A stretch of DNA of 28,271 nucleotides, taken from assembly GCA_000434235.1 (NCBI GenBank), contig FR891973.1, positions 55,741-84,011 on the forward strand, given 5' to 3'. Below are positions 1 to 9,400 of this stretch, piece by piece. The position numbers were made by a program, and so were the translations under genes. This DNA is from Alistipes sp. CAG:268 (lineage in GTDB: Bacteria > Bacteroidota > Bacteroidia > Bacteroidales > Rikenellaceae). Within the stretch, counting starts at the first letter, position 1. Each line of letters begins with the position of its first letter. The notes beneath the pieces were generated by a model. It worked only from the letters and a program-made list of their open reading frames with translations, was not told the DNA's origin and did no database searches.

Positions 1-24
1 GGGCAGGATCTTCGGATCCTGCCC
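1..24 (-). terminator. Perfect 10-bp hairpin downstream of the glycan-utilization operon
   Basis: Positions 1-10 (GGGCAGGATC) pair perfectly with 15-24 (GATCCTGCCC). The 4-nt loop reads TTCG on the plus strand and CGAA on the minus strand. It lies about 50 bp past the stop of the last operon gene (GH76), so it is probably the operon's terminator on the minus strand. Any T-run would lie beyond the window edge and cannot be checked. Read on the plus strand it would be a C(UUCG)G tetraloop, so it could also serve a convergent gene to the left. Confidence 0.4.
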
Positions 25-37
25 GCCTTCCATATGG

Positions 38-60
38 CCCGCAGCGAACGGGCCTGCGGG
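38..60 (-). terminator. Second stem-loop after the GH76 stop
   Basis: CCCGCAG (38-44) pairs with CTGCGGG (54-60) around a 9-nt loop. It lies 16 bp past the GH76 stop codon. On the minus strand no T-run follows. On the plus strand GTTCTTT follows, so it may instead act for a gene entering from the left. With the hairpin at 1-24 it forms a double stem-loop at the end of the operon. Confidence 0.3.
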
Positions 61-76
61 GTTCTTTCCCGGGAGA

Positions 77-1300
77 TTATTTGGGTTCAGGCAAAAGCAC
101 GGCCATGGCCTCGATGAGCGTCGTGGCACTCACCTGCGGATTGAGCTGTCCGTCCCACGTCGAACCGGGCGTCGTCCAGTCCGAACCGAAGAACCACTTC
201 GACTCCTCCGAGCGGTCCAGGCCCTGCGTCCAGCAGATCAGGCCGTTATAGATGATGAAGTCCTCGATCTCCTTGCGCAGCGTGGCATCGACCTTATCGA
301 TCTCGGCATCGCGCCACACGTTCATCGCGTAGCGGATGAAGATACCCTTGAACAGGGCGTTGTCGCCCGTACCCTCGTTGTTAAGCACGCCGTCCGTCGC
401 CATCGAGTTCATCGTGTAACGGGCCGCGCGCGCCGCCTCGACCATGTACTTCGTATCGCCCGTAGCCTTGTAGAGCTCATAAGCCGCACCGAGGAACGTA
501 CCCTGGTTGTAGGTGAGCGGGCCACCCGTGATTGCACCGTTTATCATATGGTCCGACACGGCACCCGTCTCGGGATTGTAGAGCGTGGCGCTCAGCCAGC
601 TATAGACCTTCACGGCATCGGCCAGGTACTGTTCGCGCTCGGGACCATCCTCCGTATTGGCCCACAGCCGCATGGCACACAGGGCGCCGGGACCGTTCGA
701 GCAAGCGTTCTTGCTGTTTTCGGAGGTCATGCACCAGCGGATGCCGCCGCCATTCTCGTCGTCGGTCCAGCGCGAAATGACCGTCTCCTTGTAGGTAGCC
801 GCAGCGGCGTCGAGGTAGTTCTGCACGCCCGTAGCCTCATACATGCGGATCAGCGTCAGGATAATCCACTCCGAGTCATCGGTATAAGGATTACCGAAGC
901 CGTAGGAGCCGCTGTAGGAGCCCGTCTCGTAGTTGTTGCCCTTGTTCTGGTACCACAGGGCCATGTAGTTCCTGTATTCTTCGCGACGTGCGTCTCCCTC
1001 GGGAATACGCAGGTAGGCGTCGATCAGCACGTCCATTGCATGTGCCTGCGGCCAGTAGCAGTTCCACGAAGAGCCGGCGCGGTCGCCGTCGGTCGAATAG
1101 AACGTGCCCCGGGCCTTGTTCATGAAGTTCTCGATCAGCTTCTCGTCGAGCTGGTCGGCGTGGTCCGTCCAGTTCTCGGCATAGGCGGGTTCCAACTTCT
1201 CGGCCGGATCGACCACCTCTTTGCCGTAATATTTGTCCTCCACCTCGCAGGCGGTCGCCATGGCAGCCACCGCGATCAGGGCGAAAATCGTCTTTTTCAT
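77..1300 (-). CDS. GH76 family alpha-1,6-mannanase-like surface lipoprotein
   Basis: This 407-residue protein is predicted to be an endo-acting glycoside hydrolase of family 76, whose characterised members cut the alpha-1,6-mannose backbone of fungal or mycobacterial mannans. The N-terminus is a lipoprotein signal with lipid-bearing Cys18 (TAC-EVED). The acidic residues right after the cysteine fit the Bacteroidetes surface-export signal. The body is an all-helical (alpha/alpha)6-type domain with Trp/Tyr-rich helices. The adjacent aspartates at about 141-142 (YTDDSEW) match the GH76 catalytic Asp-Asp pair. Other family-like stretches are GSSWNCYWPQAH near 76-87, GGGIRWC near 184-190 and TYNQGTFLGAAYELY in the second half. 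Length is normal for the family. It is the last gene of the susC-susD operon, 70 bp after the tandem SusE-like gene. The family call is strong. The exact substrate is inferred, because no side-chain enzymes (GH92, GH125) lie in the window. Confidence 0.88.
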   Translation of the reverse strand: MKKTIFALIAVAAMATACEVEDKYYGKEVVDPAEKLEPAYAENWTDHADQLDEKLIENFMNKARGTFYSTDGDRAGSSWNCYWPQAHAMDVLIDAYLRIPEGDARREEYRNYMALWYQNKGNNYETGSYSGSYGFGNPYTDDSEWIILTLIRMYEATGVQNYLDAAAATYKETVISRWTDDENGGGIRWCMTSENSKNACSNGPGALCAMRLWANTEDGPEREQYLADAVKVYSWLSATLYNPETGAVSDHMINGAITGGPLTYNQGTFLGAAYELYKATGDTKYMVEAARAARYTMNSMATDGVLNNEGTGDNALFKGIFIRYAMNVWRDAEIDKVDATLRKEIEDFIIYNGLICWTQGLDRSEESKWFFGSDWTTPGSTWDGQLNPQVSATTLIEAMAVLLPEPK

Positions 1301-1324
1301 AAAATCTTCTGTCGGTTATGCAGC

Positions 1325-1356
1325 CGGGGAGCAGGGGCCCGTGACCGGGCTCCCCG
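1325..1356 (-). other. GC-rich intercistronic stem-loop before the GH76 gene
   Basis: CGGGGAGC (1325-1332) pairs with GCTCCCCG (1349-1356). An alternative inner hairpin, GCCCG (1337-1341) with CGGGC (1346-1350) around TGAC, overlaps it. It fills most of the 70-bp gap between two operon genes and has no T-run, so it looks more like an RNA-processing or stability element than a terminator. Confidence 0.4.
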
Positions 1357-1370
1357 CTTCGGCCGTTCGG

Positions 1371-3509
1371 TTAATCAAGGTACTCGATGTAGTTGTAATA
1401 CTCCTCCGTATCGGGCGACATGTCCAGCGTGATGTTCACCCGCTTGGAGGTATTGCCGCGGTACGAGTGCAGCATCTTGAATGCGCCGGCATCATCGCCG
1501 TTCACGTCGGCAATCGGCCAGTAAACGCGGAAACGGGGATCGCCCTTCTCCGGCGCGGTGTTCAGATCGCCCGACATGCCCGGATCGGCACCGAACTTCG
1601 TCGTTTCGCCATCGACCTCCGCCCAGAAGAAGTAGCGGTCGTCGTCCCAATCAGTCAGGTAGGGAACCACCTCCTCGGCATACCATACGCCGTTGCCCTG
1701 GTAGGGCAGTATGATCTGTTTCTCGGTGTGCTGCGTCTTCACGTTCGGCGAGAGGTAGCGCATGTTCTCGATCTTGTTGTAGGTGGCCTCACCGGTCAGG
1801 AAATCGAGCAGGATGTAGTAGATGCCCTCCTCGCTGCAGGTGATCGCATCGGCGCTCTCCACGATCGCACCATCCTCAACCACGAACTTGCGCGCACCGT
1901 CCTCGGTCCCGTCGGTGAAGTTGTAGGAACCGGCCGACAGCTTGGTGAAGATCTCGAACTTGCCGGTTCCCACCGACTTGAGACGCTGGAATCCGTCGCC
2001 GAACTCCGAAGCGGCACCCGTGATGTAGGCGGCCTGCGGCACGCCCTTCAGGCGCGTAACGGTCAATTTGCGGATTTCGGATACGGCGGTCGATCCGAGC
2101 AGTTCGCTCTCCACGGCCCAATAGAGATCACCCGTGGCCTCGGCTGCGATACCGGCCTTGGCCGCATGGCTCTCCAGATCCGCATGGCTTACCGAAACCG
2201 ACTGGTTCATGCCGGCATCCGCACGGGCGATCTCCGTTGCGGCGGCCGCATCGCCGTAGAAGACGACGGCATAGGTGGTCAGCTGCTTCTCGGCCGTGGT
2301 CATATCCTCCGGAAGCGCCCACGAGAAAGTCTCCGAAGATCCGGCAATGGAGCTCAGTTCCACGGCGGCATCGGCTGCGGGCTCCGTCGGCGAAACGACC
2401 TTGGCTACAGGCTCGAAACCGAACTCGAAGTAGTGGTAGTAGTTGGCGGCCGACGGCGAGCAGTCGAGCACGATCGTGCACTCGATGTTCTTCAGGGCGC
2501 TGAAGAACTTGAAGCCGTAGCTCCACTGGTCGATATCCTCCGTCTTGCGCATCGAAATATTGTAGCTGCTGCCCGTAAGGCTCGTCGGAGCGCTGCTCAT
2601 GTCCGAGTTCGAGTAGCCCCAGATATAGTCCACGCCGTCGATCACGACATCGAAACGGTAGCGCGAATCGTTCTCGGTCCAGCAGATGTCGTACTTCCAG
2701 ACACCGTTTCCGGCATACTCCATCTCGGCCGACGGATCGGGCGTCCAGCAGTAGTGATACTTCACGCTCTCGATCCGCTCCATCGTGACGGTGCTCTCGT
2801 TGAAATCCACCACCACATGGTAGATGCCGTCGCCCGTACCCGCAGCGTCGGCAGCCTCGACCAGGCAGCCCTCTTCCGAAACGCCGAAGGTGCGTTTATT
2901 ACCTGCCTCGTTGCGGTTGATGAAGCTGAACGCTCCGGTAAACTTCGTATAGATCTCGAAGCGGCCGTCGCCCAGATTGCGCATCTCCTGCGCCTGCGCG
3001 GGATCGTCCGTGAACTCGGAGCCTTCGCCCGTCACGTAGAGGCGGACCGGGGCGTCGATGGTCGCATAGCGCGTCACCGTAAGCCGGTGCGGCTCGTCGG
3101 TCGAGAGTTTCTCGGCGCCGCCCAAACCGGCGCACACCGTCCAGTAGAGGTCACCCGTTGCGTCGGGTTCGATGCCCGCATCACCGGCAACCTGGTTGAG
3201 CTGGCTGTGAAGCATCTTCAGCGAGGCCTTCTGGCCGTTGTTGTCAGCCAGGTAACGGCCCACTTCGTGCTTCTCCGCGTCCATGAAGACCACGGTGTAG
3301 ACCGGGGTTCCGACCTCGGAAACCTCCCACTCGAAATAGAGATTCGCATCGGCCTGTTCGATCAGATCGACCTGGTCGCCGTCCGAAGGATAGAGCAGCC
3401 GCTCCACCGCGCTGAAGCTCGTATCGTCATATTCCGTCTGCTCGGAACATGCCCCGAAGGCAATACCCGCGAGCAGCAGAGCAGTCCATTTATTGATGAT
3501 CGTTTTCAT
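1371..3509 (-). CDS. Tandem two-module SusE/SusF-like outer-membrane lipoprotein
   Basis: This 712-residue protein is a predicted surface glycan-binding lipoprotein of the SusE/SusF type that assists the SusC/SusD importer. The signal peptide ends at Cys21 (FGAC-SEQTEYDD), and acidic residues follow, as in surface-exported lipoproteins. The body contains the same module twice, about residues 33-350 and 370-712. Each copy has a Phe/Trp-rich N-terminal strand region, a GI-x-x-x-ATGDLYW motif, an LTVTR strand, a YxTGxxSEF segment, an R(Y/K)F/GNGVW segment, and a C-terminal (N)YYxYxE(F/Y) ending. The neighbouring gene (3571-4725) has a single copy. The modules have diverged, so the duplication is not recent. 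The SusE-like fold is well supported by context and motifs. The ligand is unknown but is presumably the mannan fragment handled by the GH76 enzyme. Length is above the usual 350-500 residues for SusE/F because of the duplication. Confidence 0.75.
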   Translation of the reverse strand: MKTIINKWTALLLAGIAFGACSEQTEYDDTSFSAVERLLYPSDGDQVDLIEQADANLYFEWEVSEVGTPVYTVVFMDAEKHEVGRYLADNNGQKASLKMLHSQLNQVAGDAGIEPDATGDLYWTVCAGLGGAEKLSTDEPHRLTVTRYATIDAPVRLYVTGEGSEFTDDPAQAQEMRNLGDGRFEIYTKFTGAFSFINRNEAGNKRTFGVSEEGCLVEAADAAGTGDGIYHVVVDFNESTVTMERIESVKYHYCWTPDPSAEMEYAGNGVWKYDICWTENDSRYRFDVVIDGVDYIWGYSNSDMSSAPTSLTGSSYNISMRKTEDIDQWSYGFKFFSALKNIECTIVLDCSPSAANYYHYFEFGFEPVAKVVSPTEPAADAAVELSSIAGSSETFSWALPEDMTTAEKQLTTYAVVFYGDAAAATEIARADAGMNQSVSVSHADLESHAAKAGIAAEATGDLYWAVESELLGSTAVSEIRKLTVTRLKGVPQAAYITGAASEFGDGFQRLKSVGTGKFEIFTKLSAGSYNFTDGTEDGARKFVVEDGAIVESADAITCSEEGIYYILLDFLTGEATYNKIENMRYLSPNVKTQHTEKQIILPYQGNGVWYAEEVVPYLTDWDDDRYFFWAEVDGETTKFGADPGMSGDLNTAPEKGDPRFRVYWPIADVNGDDAGAFKMLHSYRGNTSKRVNITLDMSPDTEEYYNYIEYLD

Positions 3510-3539
3510 AATTCAGCTTTCGATCGGGTGAGGGAGTCC

Positions 3540-3556
3540 GCACCGGAGACCGGTGC
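3540..3556 (-). other. Intercistronic stem-loop between the two SusE-like genes
   Basis: GCACCGG (3540-3546) pairs perfectly with CCGGTGC (3550-3556) around a 3-nt AGA loop. An outer ATCGG/CCGAT pair can extend it. It sits in the 61-bp gap between two operon genes with no T-run, similar in position to the stem-loop at 1325-1356. Confidence 0.4.
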
Positions 3557-3570
3557 AGACCCCGTCCGAT

Positions 3571-4725
3571 TTATTTTACATAAGTTACCGTGTGATAGAA
3601 GAAGTTTTGCGTGTGGTCCATGTGCACCTCGATCGTGACGACCTTCTTTTCGGCCCACTCCGAGTCGATCCACTTGAAGGTGTAACCCCACCAGCCGTCG
3701 GCCGTGATGTCCTTGTTCATGTAGATCTCCCACCAGTCGAGAGAGGTGCCGGTCGTCGGGGCGCTGTTGTTGTTGTAATTGACGCTCGACCACTTCTCCT
3801 GATAGCTCGTCGCACCGCTGATGTTGGCCAGGAAGCCGTAACGGTTGTCCCCTTCGGTGGTGGTGTGGTTCTCGAGCTTCCAGACGCCCAGGCCCTGGTA
3901 GGTCAGCTCGACGGCATTGCCCACATCGTCGCGCTGGTAGAAGGCCAGGCGCGTCACCTCCTCGACAATCGTCGAACGCGTGTTGAAATCGACATAGACG
4001 CGGTAGATGCCCGTCTTGTCCACCGAAGCCAGCGACGTGGCCGGCTTGACGTCGGCACCGAACTCGCGGAGCTCGCCCTCCTCGATGGTGAAGTGGCGGC
4101 TCGAGGCATCCGTCGTCTCGTACATCGAATAGGTCTTGCCGGCCTCGAGGCGCATGATGGCCGTGAACTCACCGACATCCTCGCCCGTAGACTGGAACTG
4201 CATGGCCAGCGAAAGGTCATCGCCGACTTCGGTGGCCTCGCCCGTCAGGTAGAGCGTCGAGGGGATCACGTCGAAACCGAACAGACGCTTGACCGAGATG
4301 CAGCGCGGCGTCGCCTCGACGGGGGCTGTCGTCACACCGCGGCTCGATACGACCGACCAGTAGAAGTCGCCCGATGCGCCGGCATCGATCCCGGCGGCCT
4401 TGGCCGCCAGGTTCAGTTCCTTGTGGGGAACCGCCACGCTGGTCTTCGAACCGGCGTCGTAGCGGTAGACGATCTCGCCGTCGGGCTGTGCGAGGAAGAC
4501 CAACTCGTAGTGCGGAAGTTGTCCGTCGGCAGCCAGAGCGGGTTCCCACGAGAAGGTCTCCGTGGCCGACGATGCGCTCTGCAGCTCGACATACCAGTTA
4601 TCGGCAGGCAGCAGCAACGCCTTGACCGGAGTCACCCCGCCCGGTTCGTAATCCAGGTCGCTCGAGCAGGAGGCGCCCCAGACGGCAAGACCTGCCGCCA
4701 TCAGCATATTCAATATCTTTTTCAT
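3571..4725 (-). CDS. Single-module SusE-like outer-membrane lipoprotein
   Basis: This 384-residue predicted surface glycan-binding lipoprotein directly follows susD (27-bp gap). The lipoprotein signal ends at Cys20 (WGASC-SSDLDYEP), with acidic residues at +3 and +5 as in surface-exported lipoproteins. Residues about 33-384 form one copy of the module found twice in the next gene: AGIDAGASGDFYW corresponds to GIEPDATGDLYW and GIAAEATGDLYW there. YQGLGVWKLENH corresponds to YAGNGVWKYDI and YQGNGVWYAEE, and the C-terminus FFYHTVTYVK corresponds to YYNYIEYLD. The position right after susD is the usual one for SusE. Binding specificity cannot be read from the sequence. There is no catalytic motif, so an enzyme role is unlikely. 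Confidence 0.75.
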   Translation of the reverse strand: MKKILNMLMAAGLAVWGASCSSDLDYEPGGVTPVKALLLPADNWYVELQSASSATETFSWEPALAADGQLPHYELVFLAQPDGEIVYRYDAGSKTSVAVPHKELNLAAKAAGIDAGASGDFYWSVVSSRGVTTAPVEATPRCISVKRLFGFDVIPSTLYLTGEATEVGDDLSLAMQFQSTGEDVGEFTAIMRLEAGKTYSMYETTDASSRHFTIEEGELREFGADVKPATSLASVDKTGIYRVYVDFNTRSTIVEEVTRLAFYQRDDVGNAVELTYQGLGVWKLENHTTTEGDNRYGFLANISGATSYQEKWSSVNYNNNSAPTTGTSLDWWEIYMNKDITADGWWGYTFKWIDSEWAEKKVVTIEVHMDHTQNFFYHTVTYVK

Positions 4726-4752
4726 CTTTTTCCGAATGCTTTTGATTGACGA

Positions 4753-6423
4753 TTAATATCCCGAGTTGTTGGGCAGCAGCGACGGAACGAGCTGCGTCTC
4801 CGAAAGCGGCAGCGACCAGAGGATGTCGCGTCCCGTATCGAACTTGAACTGGTCGATCTGCGTGCCGTTGTACATGTAGACCGGACCGTTGAGCAGTTCG
4901 GCAACGGCCGTGGACTTCTCGTCCTTGTAGTTGATCCAGCGGATCAGGTCGAAGTAGCGCAGACCCTCCAGGGCCAGCTCCACACGACGCTCGTCGCGCA
5001 CGATCTCCGTATGACGCTCGTCGCGCACGATCTGCGTATAGTCGCCCGCCGAGGGGAACTCCGTGCCGCCTACGCCCGCACGCATGCGGATCGGGCGGAT
5101 CGTCTCGTTCCATACCGTGACATCCAGTTCACCCAGGTAGGCCTTCGCCTCGGCGTACATCAGCAGCACGTCGGCATAACGCATCATGATGAAGTTGGTC
5201 CACATCTCGAGGTTCTTGCCGTGGTCCGGGTCGAAATACTTGCGGGTGTAGAAGCCCGTGGGCGAGCCGTTGGCCGTGCCGGCCTGGTCGGAACCCGACG
5301 TGACGTTGAGCGTGAACTTCTTGACGTACTCGCCCTTGTCGTTCAGGTCATACCAGTCCATCCCGTTGTATGCCACCGTATACTTGAGTCGCGGATCGCG
5401 ACCCGTATAGGAGTTCAGGTCCGTGGGGTCCGAGCCGTCGGACATCTTGTAGCTGTCCACGAGAGCCTTCGACGGAGCCTTCTGGCAGAGGTTCGCACCG
5501 GCCGAGAGGGGCGCCATGTTGTACATCAGGCTCCACTGCTTGTCGAGTTCCACGGCCGCATAGTCGAGGATCACCTCCGAATTGTACTCGGCACCCGACG
5601 TGAAGAGGTACTCGTAGGGGCTCAGATAACCCTCCTCATTACCCTCGGTCAGCAGGCTGTAGGTGCCGTAGGTAGCCTGGTCGTGCATCAGCTTGTCGCA
5701 GATGTCTGCCACCTTGCGCATGTTGTCCGACACGCTGTTGCCCGTGCGCGACGTGTTCTCGTAGAGATACATGCGGGCCTTGAGCACCATGGCGGCAGCC
5801 TTCGTGATACGGCCGTTGTCGTCAGCCGACAGGTCGTCGCGCTTCGGAAGATCGGGAATGATCTCGTCCAGCTCGCGGTGCAGCTCCTCCATCACCTTGA
5901 CGTAGGAGGTGCGGGTCATCTGACGCGACTCCTCGAGCGAGATGTCGTTCAGGAAGAAGGGAATGTCGCCGTAGAAGCAGGCCAGACGGAAGTAGAGGAA
6001 CGCGCGGATGAAGCGGATCTGCGCCTTCATGTAGGCCAGATTCGAGGGCTCGATGCCCGGCACGTCGTCCACGAAGGTCAGGAAGATGTTGCAGGTCTTC
6101 ACGCCCTGGAACACCCACTGCCACTCGCTCTTGAAGAGCGACGTGTTGGGCGTGGCCTGTCCCGTGCGGATGGTGCGCGTGTCGGGGTTGCCGCGCTGCT
6201 CGTACATGTTGTCGCTCAGCGCCTCGTCCTGGAACATCTTGTCGTGGCTGTACATCTGGCTGTAGGCCATGTTGAGCACCATGTTGGCACGCTCGGGCGA
6301 GGTCCAGAACGCCTTGTCCGTAAACTTGTTGGTCGGCTCCTGGTCCAGATCGTTGCAACCGGCCAGCCACATTGCGCCGGCGGCAACGGCAACGGTAATG
6401 TATTTAAAAATCGAGGTTTTCAT
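4753..6423 (-). CDS. susD: SusD/RagB-family glycan-binding lipoprotein
   Basis: This 556-residue SusD-like lipoprotein forms the lid of the SusC transporter and captures oligosaccharides at the cell surface. The ATG at 6423 (MKTSIFKY) is chosen over an in-frame GTG 12 nt upstream because it starts a proper lipoprotein signal ending at Cys23 (LAGC-NDLDQEP). The N-terminal half has the SusD tetratricopeptide-type helices (FWTSPERANMVLNMAYSQMY near 40-60, AQIRFIRAFLYFRLACFYGDIPFF near 135-160). The C-terminal half has the conserved RDERRVELALEGLRYFDLIRW block near 472-493. Just before that block, an extra nine residues duplicate its beginning, caused by a 27-bp tandem repeat. The gene lies 18 bp after susC. 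By family symbol it is a susD homolog, not the starch gene itself. Confidence 0.93.
   Translation of the reverse strand: MKTSIFKYITVAVAAGAMWLAGCNDLDQEPTNKFTDKAFWTSPERANMVLNMAYSQMYSHDKMFQDEALSDNMYEQRGNPDTRTIRTGQATPNTSLFKSEWQWVFQGVKTCNIFLTFVDDVPGIEPSNLAYMKAQIRFIRAFLYFRLACFYGDIPFFLNDISLEESRQMTRTSYVKVMEELHRELDEIIPDLPKRDDLSADDNGRITKAAAMVLKARMYLYENTSRTGNSVSDNMRKVADICDKLMHDQATYGTYSLLTEGNEEGYLSPYEYLFTSGAEYNSEVILDYAAVELDKQWSLMYNMAPLSAGANLCQKAPSKALVDSYKMSDGSDPTDLNSYTGRDPRLKYTVAYNGMDWYDLNDKGEYVKKFTLNVTSGSDQAGTANGSPTGFYTRKYFDPDHGKNLEMWTNFIMMRYADVLLMYAEAKAYLGELDVTVWNETIRPIRMRAGVGGTEFPSAGDYTQIVRDERHTEIVRDERRVELALEGLRYFDLIRWINYKDEKSTAVAELLNGPVYMYNGTQIDQFKFDTGRDILWSLPLSETQLVPSLLPNNSGY
4986..5039 (-). repeat. 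27-bp in-frame tandem duplication within susD
   Basis: Positions 4986-5012 and 5013-5039 are two adjacent 27-bp units that differ at one base (C versus G, codons for Glu and Gln). In the protein this gives TQIVRDERH followed by TEIVRDERR, so nine residues are repeated in frame at about residues 462-479. The second unit runs into the standard SusD ERRVELALEG block, so the first unit is the likely insertion. Confidence 0.9.
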
Positions 6424-6441
6424 ATCTTCTCGCACCTTGAA

Positions 6442-9400
6442 TTAGAATGTGACATTGAGGCCGACACCGTAGTAGCGCAGGTTCGGGTAGTTGCGGGCCG
6501 AGTTGGCACCGCCCGAGTTCATGTTGCTGCCGAACTCCGACGACTCGGGATCGACGAACGAGCACTCGGTGAACGTCAGCAGGTTCTCGGCATTGAAATA
6601 GATCTTGAACTTCTGCACGCCGAACTTCTTCGAGATGCGCTCGGGCAGCGTGTAGCCCAGCTGGATGTTCTTCAGACGCAGGTAGCTGCCGTCGAACATG
6701 TAGATATCGGATCCCATGCGCCAGTTGTTCTGGTTCGACGGGTCGGAGATGTCGGTCAGACGCGGCCAGCGGGCATCCGTGTTGGTCGGCGTCCAGAAGT
6801 CGAGCTGGTGCTCGTACATCGTGTAGCCGTAGTTCGAGTGGAACGGCTCGACCAGCTCGCCGCGGATCATCATGTCGCGCTTGAGTACACCCTGCAGGAA
6901 GATCGACAGGTCGATGCCCTTCCAGGCCACGTTGTAGGTGAAGCCCACCGTGTAGCGCGGGAAGGCGTTGCCCAGATAGTAACGGTCGTTCTCGTCGATC
7001 ACGCCGTCGCCGTTGCGGTCCACGAACTTCACGTCACCCGGCTTGACCGTCTTGCCCGTCGGAATGGCCGAATTGGCGATCTCCTCGTAGCTCTGGAAGA
7101 AGCCGTCGGTCTTGTAGCCGTAGTAGGAGTTGAAGGGCAGGCCCTCGCGCGTGATGCGCCAGAACTCCTCCTGGTTCGAAATCGACTCGAAGCCCTCGTA
7201 GTGGAGCACCTCGTTCCACGAGTCACCGATGTTGAACTGGAAGAAGTGCGACCAGTCGCGCTTCTTGAGCGCATAGCTGATCGAAAGCTCCCAACCCTGC
7301 GTGCGCATCTCGCCGGCATTGTAGTTCTGGAGCTCGGTACCCAGCATCAGCGGGGTCTGCGGCTTGACCAGGATGTCGGTCGTATGCTTGTTGAAGTAGT
7401 CGAAGCCCAGGTTGAGCGTACCCTTGAAGAACGAGGCGTCGAAACCGATGTTGAAGGTCTTCGAAACCTCCCACTGCAGGTTGTCGGTACCGAGCTGGAA
7501 GCCGGCGCCGCCGACCATCGCGTTGTTGAAGGCGTAGATGTTCGAGTAGACGTTGTAGGTGGTGAAGTACTGGTAGTCGCCCACCGACTGGTTACCCAGC
7601 GTACCGTACGATCCGCGGATCTTCAGATCGCCCACGTTGTCGCGGTAGCTCTCCATGAAGGCCTCCTCCGAGAGGCGCCATCCGAGCGAAATCGAGGGGA
7701 AGAAGCCCCAGCGCAGGTCGGAACGGAATTTCGACGAACCGTCGTAACGGAACGAGAACTCGGCATAGTAGCGGTTGTCGTAGTCGTAGGAGGCACGTCC
7801 GAAGAGCGAGGTGAGCGAGGTGCGGGTCGTGGCCTCGGGCGTCACGGTCGAACTGCCCAGCACGGCCTCCGTACCGTCGCCCTTGATACCCAGATCGGGA
7901 TCGGCCCACTTGAGCGAAACCTGGTTCGCCTCCGAGGTATAGGACTCGTTCGAGGCACCGAACAGCGCGGCCACGTGGTGCTTGCCGAAGGTGCGGTCGA
8001 AGTCGAGCATCAGCTGCGAGTTGATCAGGTAGGCACGCTGGTTCCAGTCCTCCGACTTGTCGTCGTTGTTGGCCGAGCGGCCGTCACCGATCGGGTTGCC
8101 CGCCGCATCGGTGTTGTAGAAGATCACCTCATGGGTGCGCGTGTAGCGGTGGTCGGCGAAGATGTCGGCACCCAGCACGCCGCGCAGTTTCAGGCCGTCG
8201 ATGATCTTCACCTCGGCCGAGAGGTTGGCGTTCACGTAATCGTTGCGGTAACGGTTGTAACCGCCCTCCTGGAGCAGACCCAGCGAGTTGAAGTCCGTCA
8301 GCTTGTCGTTGAGCAGGTATTTGCCCGTGGCGGGATCATACTGACGGTAATAATAGTAGGTCGGGATACGCGATGCGTTGGCGATGGCGTTGCCGTCGAT
8401 CGTCGTCTTGCTGTTCTCGTGCGAATAGGAGAGCAGCGCCGTCACCTTCACACGCTTGTACTCGGTCGTAAGGTTCGTACGGAAGTTGTAGCGCTGGCGT
8501 CCGTAATCGGGGCCCACGTAGTTGCTCTCCTGGTCGAAGTAGCCGGCCGACACCATGTAGGTCGTATTGGCACCGCCGCCCGATACGCTGACGTTGTAGT
8601 TCTGCTGCATGGCCGTCTGGAAGATCTCGTCCATGAAGAAAGTGCCGTTGCCGTGCTCTTTGAGGTCACGGATCTGCTCGGCCGTGAAGGCGGGCGCGAG
8701 ACCGGCGTTGGCCTTGGCGATGTTGAGCAGCGTGGCGTTCTGCCATCCCTCGACCGGCGTGTAGAGGACATCGGGCTGCTGCCAGCCGACCTGGGCGGTC
8801 AGCTCGACCGTCGGAGCCTGATTCAGCTTACCCTTCTTGGTCGTCACGAGCAGCACGCCGTTGGCGGCACGCGAACCGTAGATGGCGGCCGTACCGGCGT
8901 CCTTGAGCACCGAGACATTCTCGATGTCCGAAGGATTGAGCTTGTTGAACGACGAGTTGTCGGAAACCAGTCCGTCGATGACGATCAGCGGCTGGTTGTT
9001 GTTCATCGTACCGATACCGCGGATGTTGATGTTGAGCTGGTTGTCAGCAGGGTCGTTGCTTCGCTGCTGGATAACGAGGCTGGGCGACGTACCCTGCAGC
9101 GCCTGCGTGAGGTTGGCCACCGAACGCTCGGCAATGGCCTCCGACTTGATCTGATCGACGGCGCCCACCGTGCTGCGGCGCGTCGTCGTACCGTAACAAC
9201 CGATGACGATCACGTCGTCCACCATCTGCGAGTCCTCGGCAAGCGTCACGTCGAGCAGCGTCCGGTTGGCTACCGGAAGCGTCTGCGACTCATAGCCGAT
9301 GAACGAGAAGGTCAGCTCGGCATCGGGAGCGCAGGAGATCTCATAAGTTCCGTCGATTCCGGTCGAAGTTCCGGTCGTGGTGCCTTCGACAAGGACGGTG

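Noticed and set aside
1233..3638. Open reading frame of about 800 codons on the plus strand opposite the tandem SusE-like gene
   Set aside because: Antisense shadow. The minus-strand frame has a signal peptide, a lipobox and module repeats.
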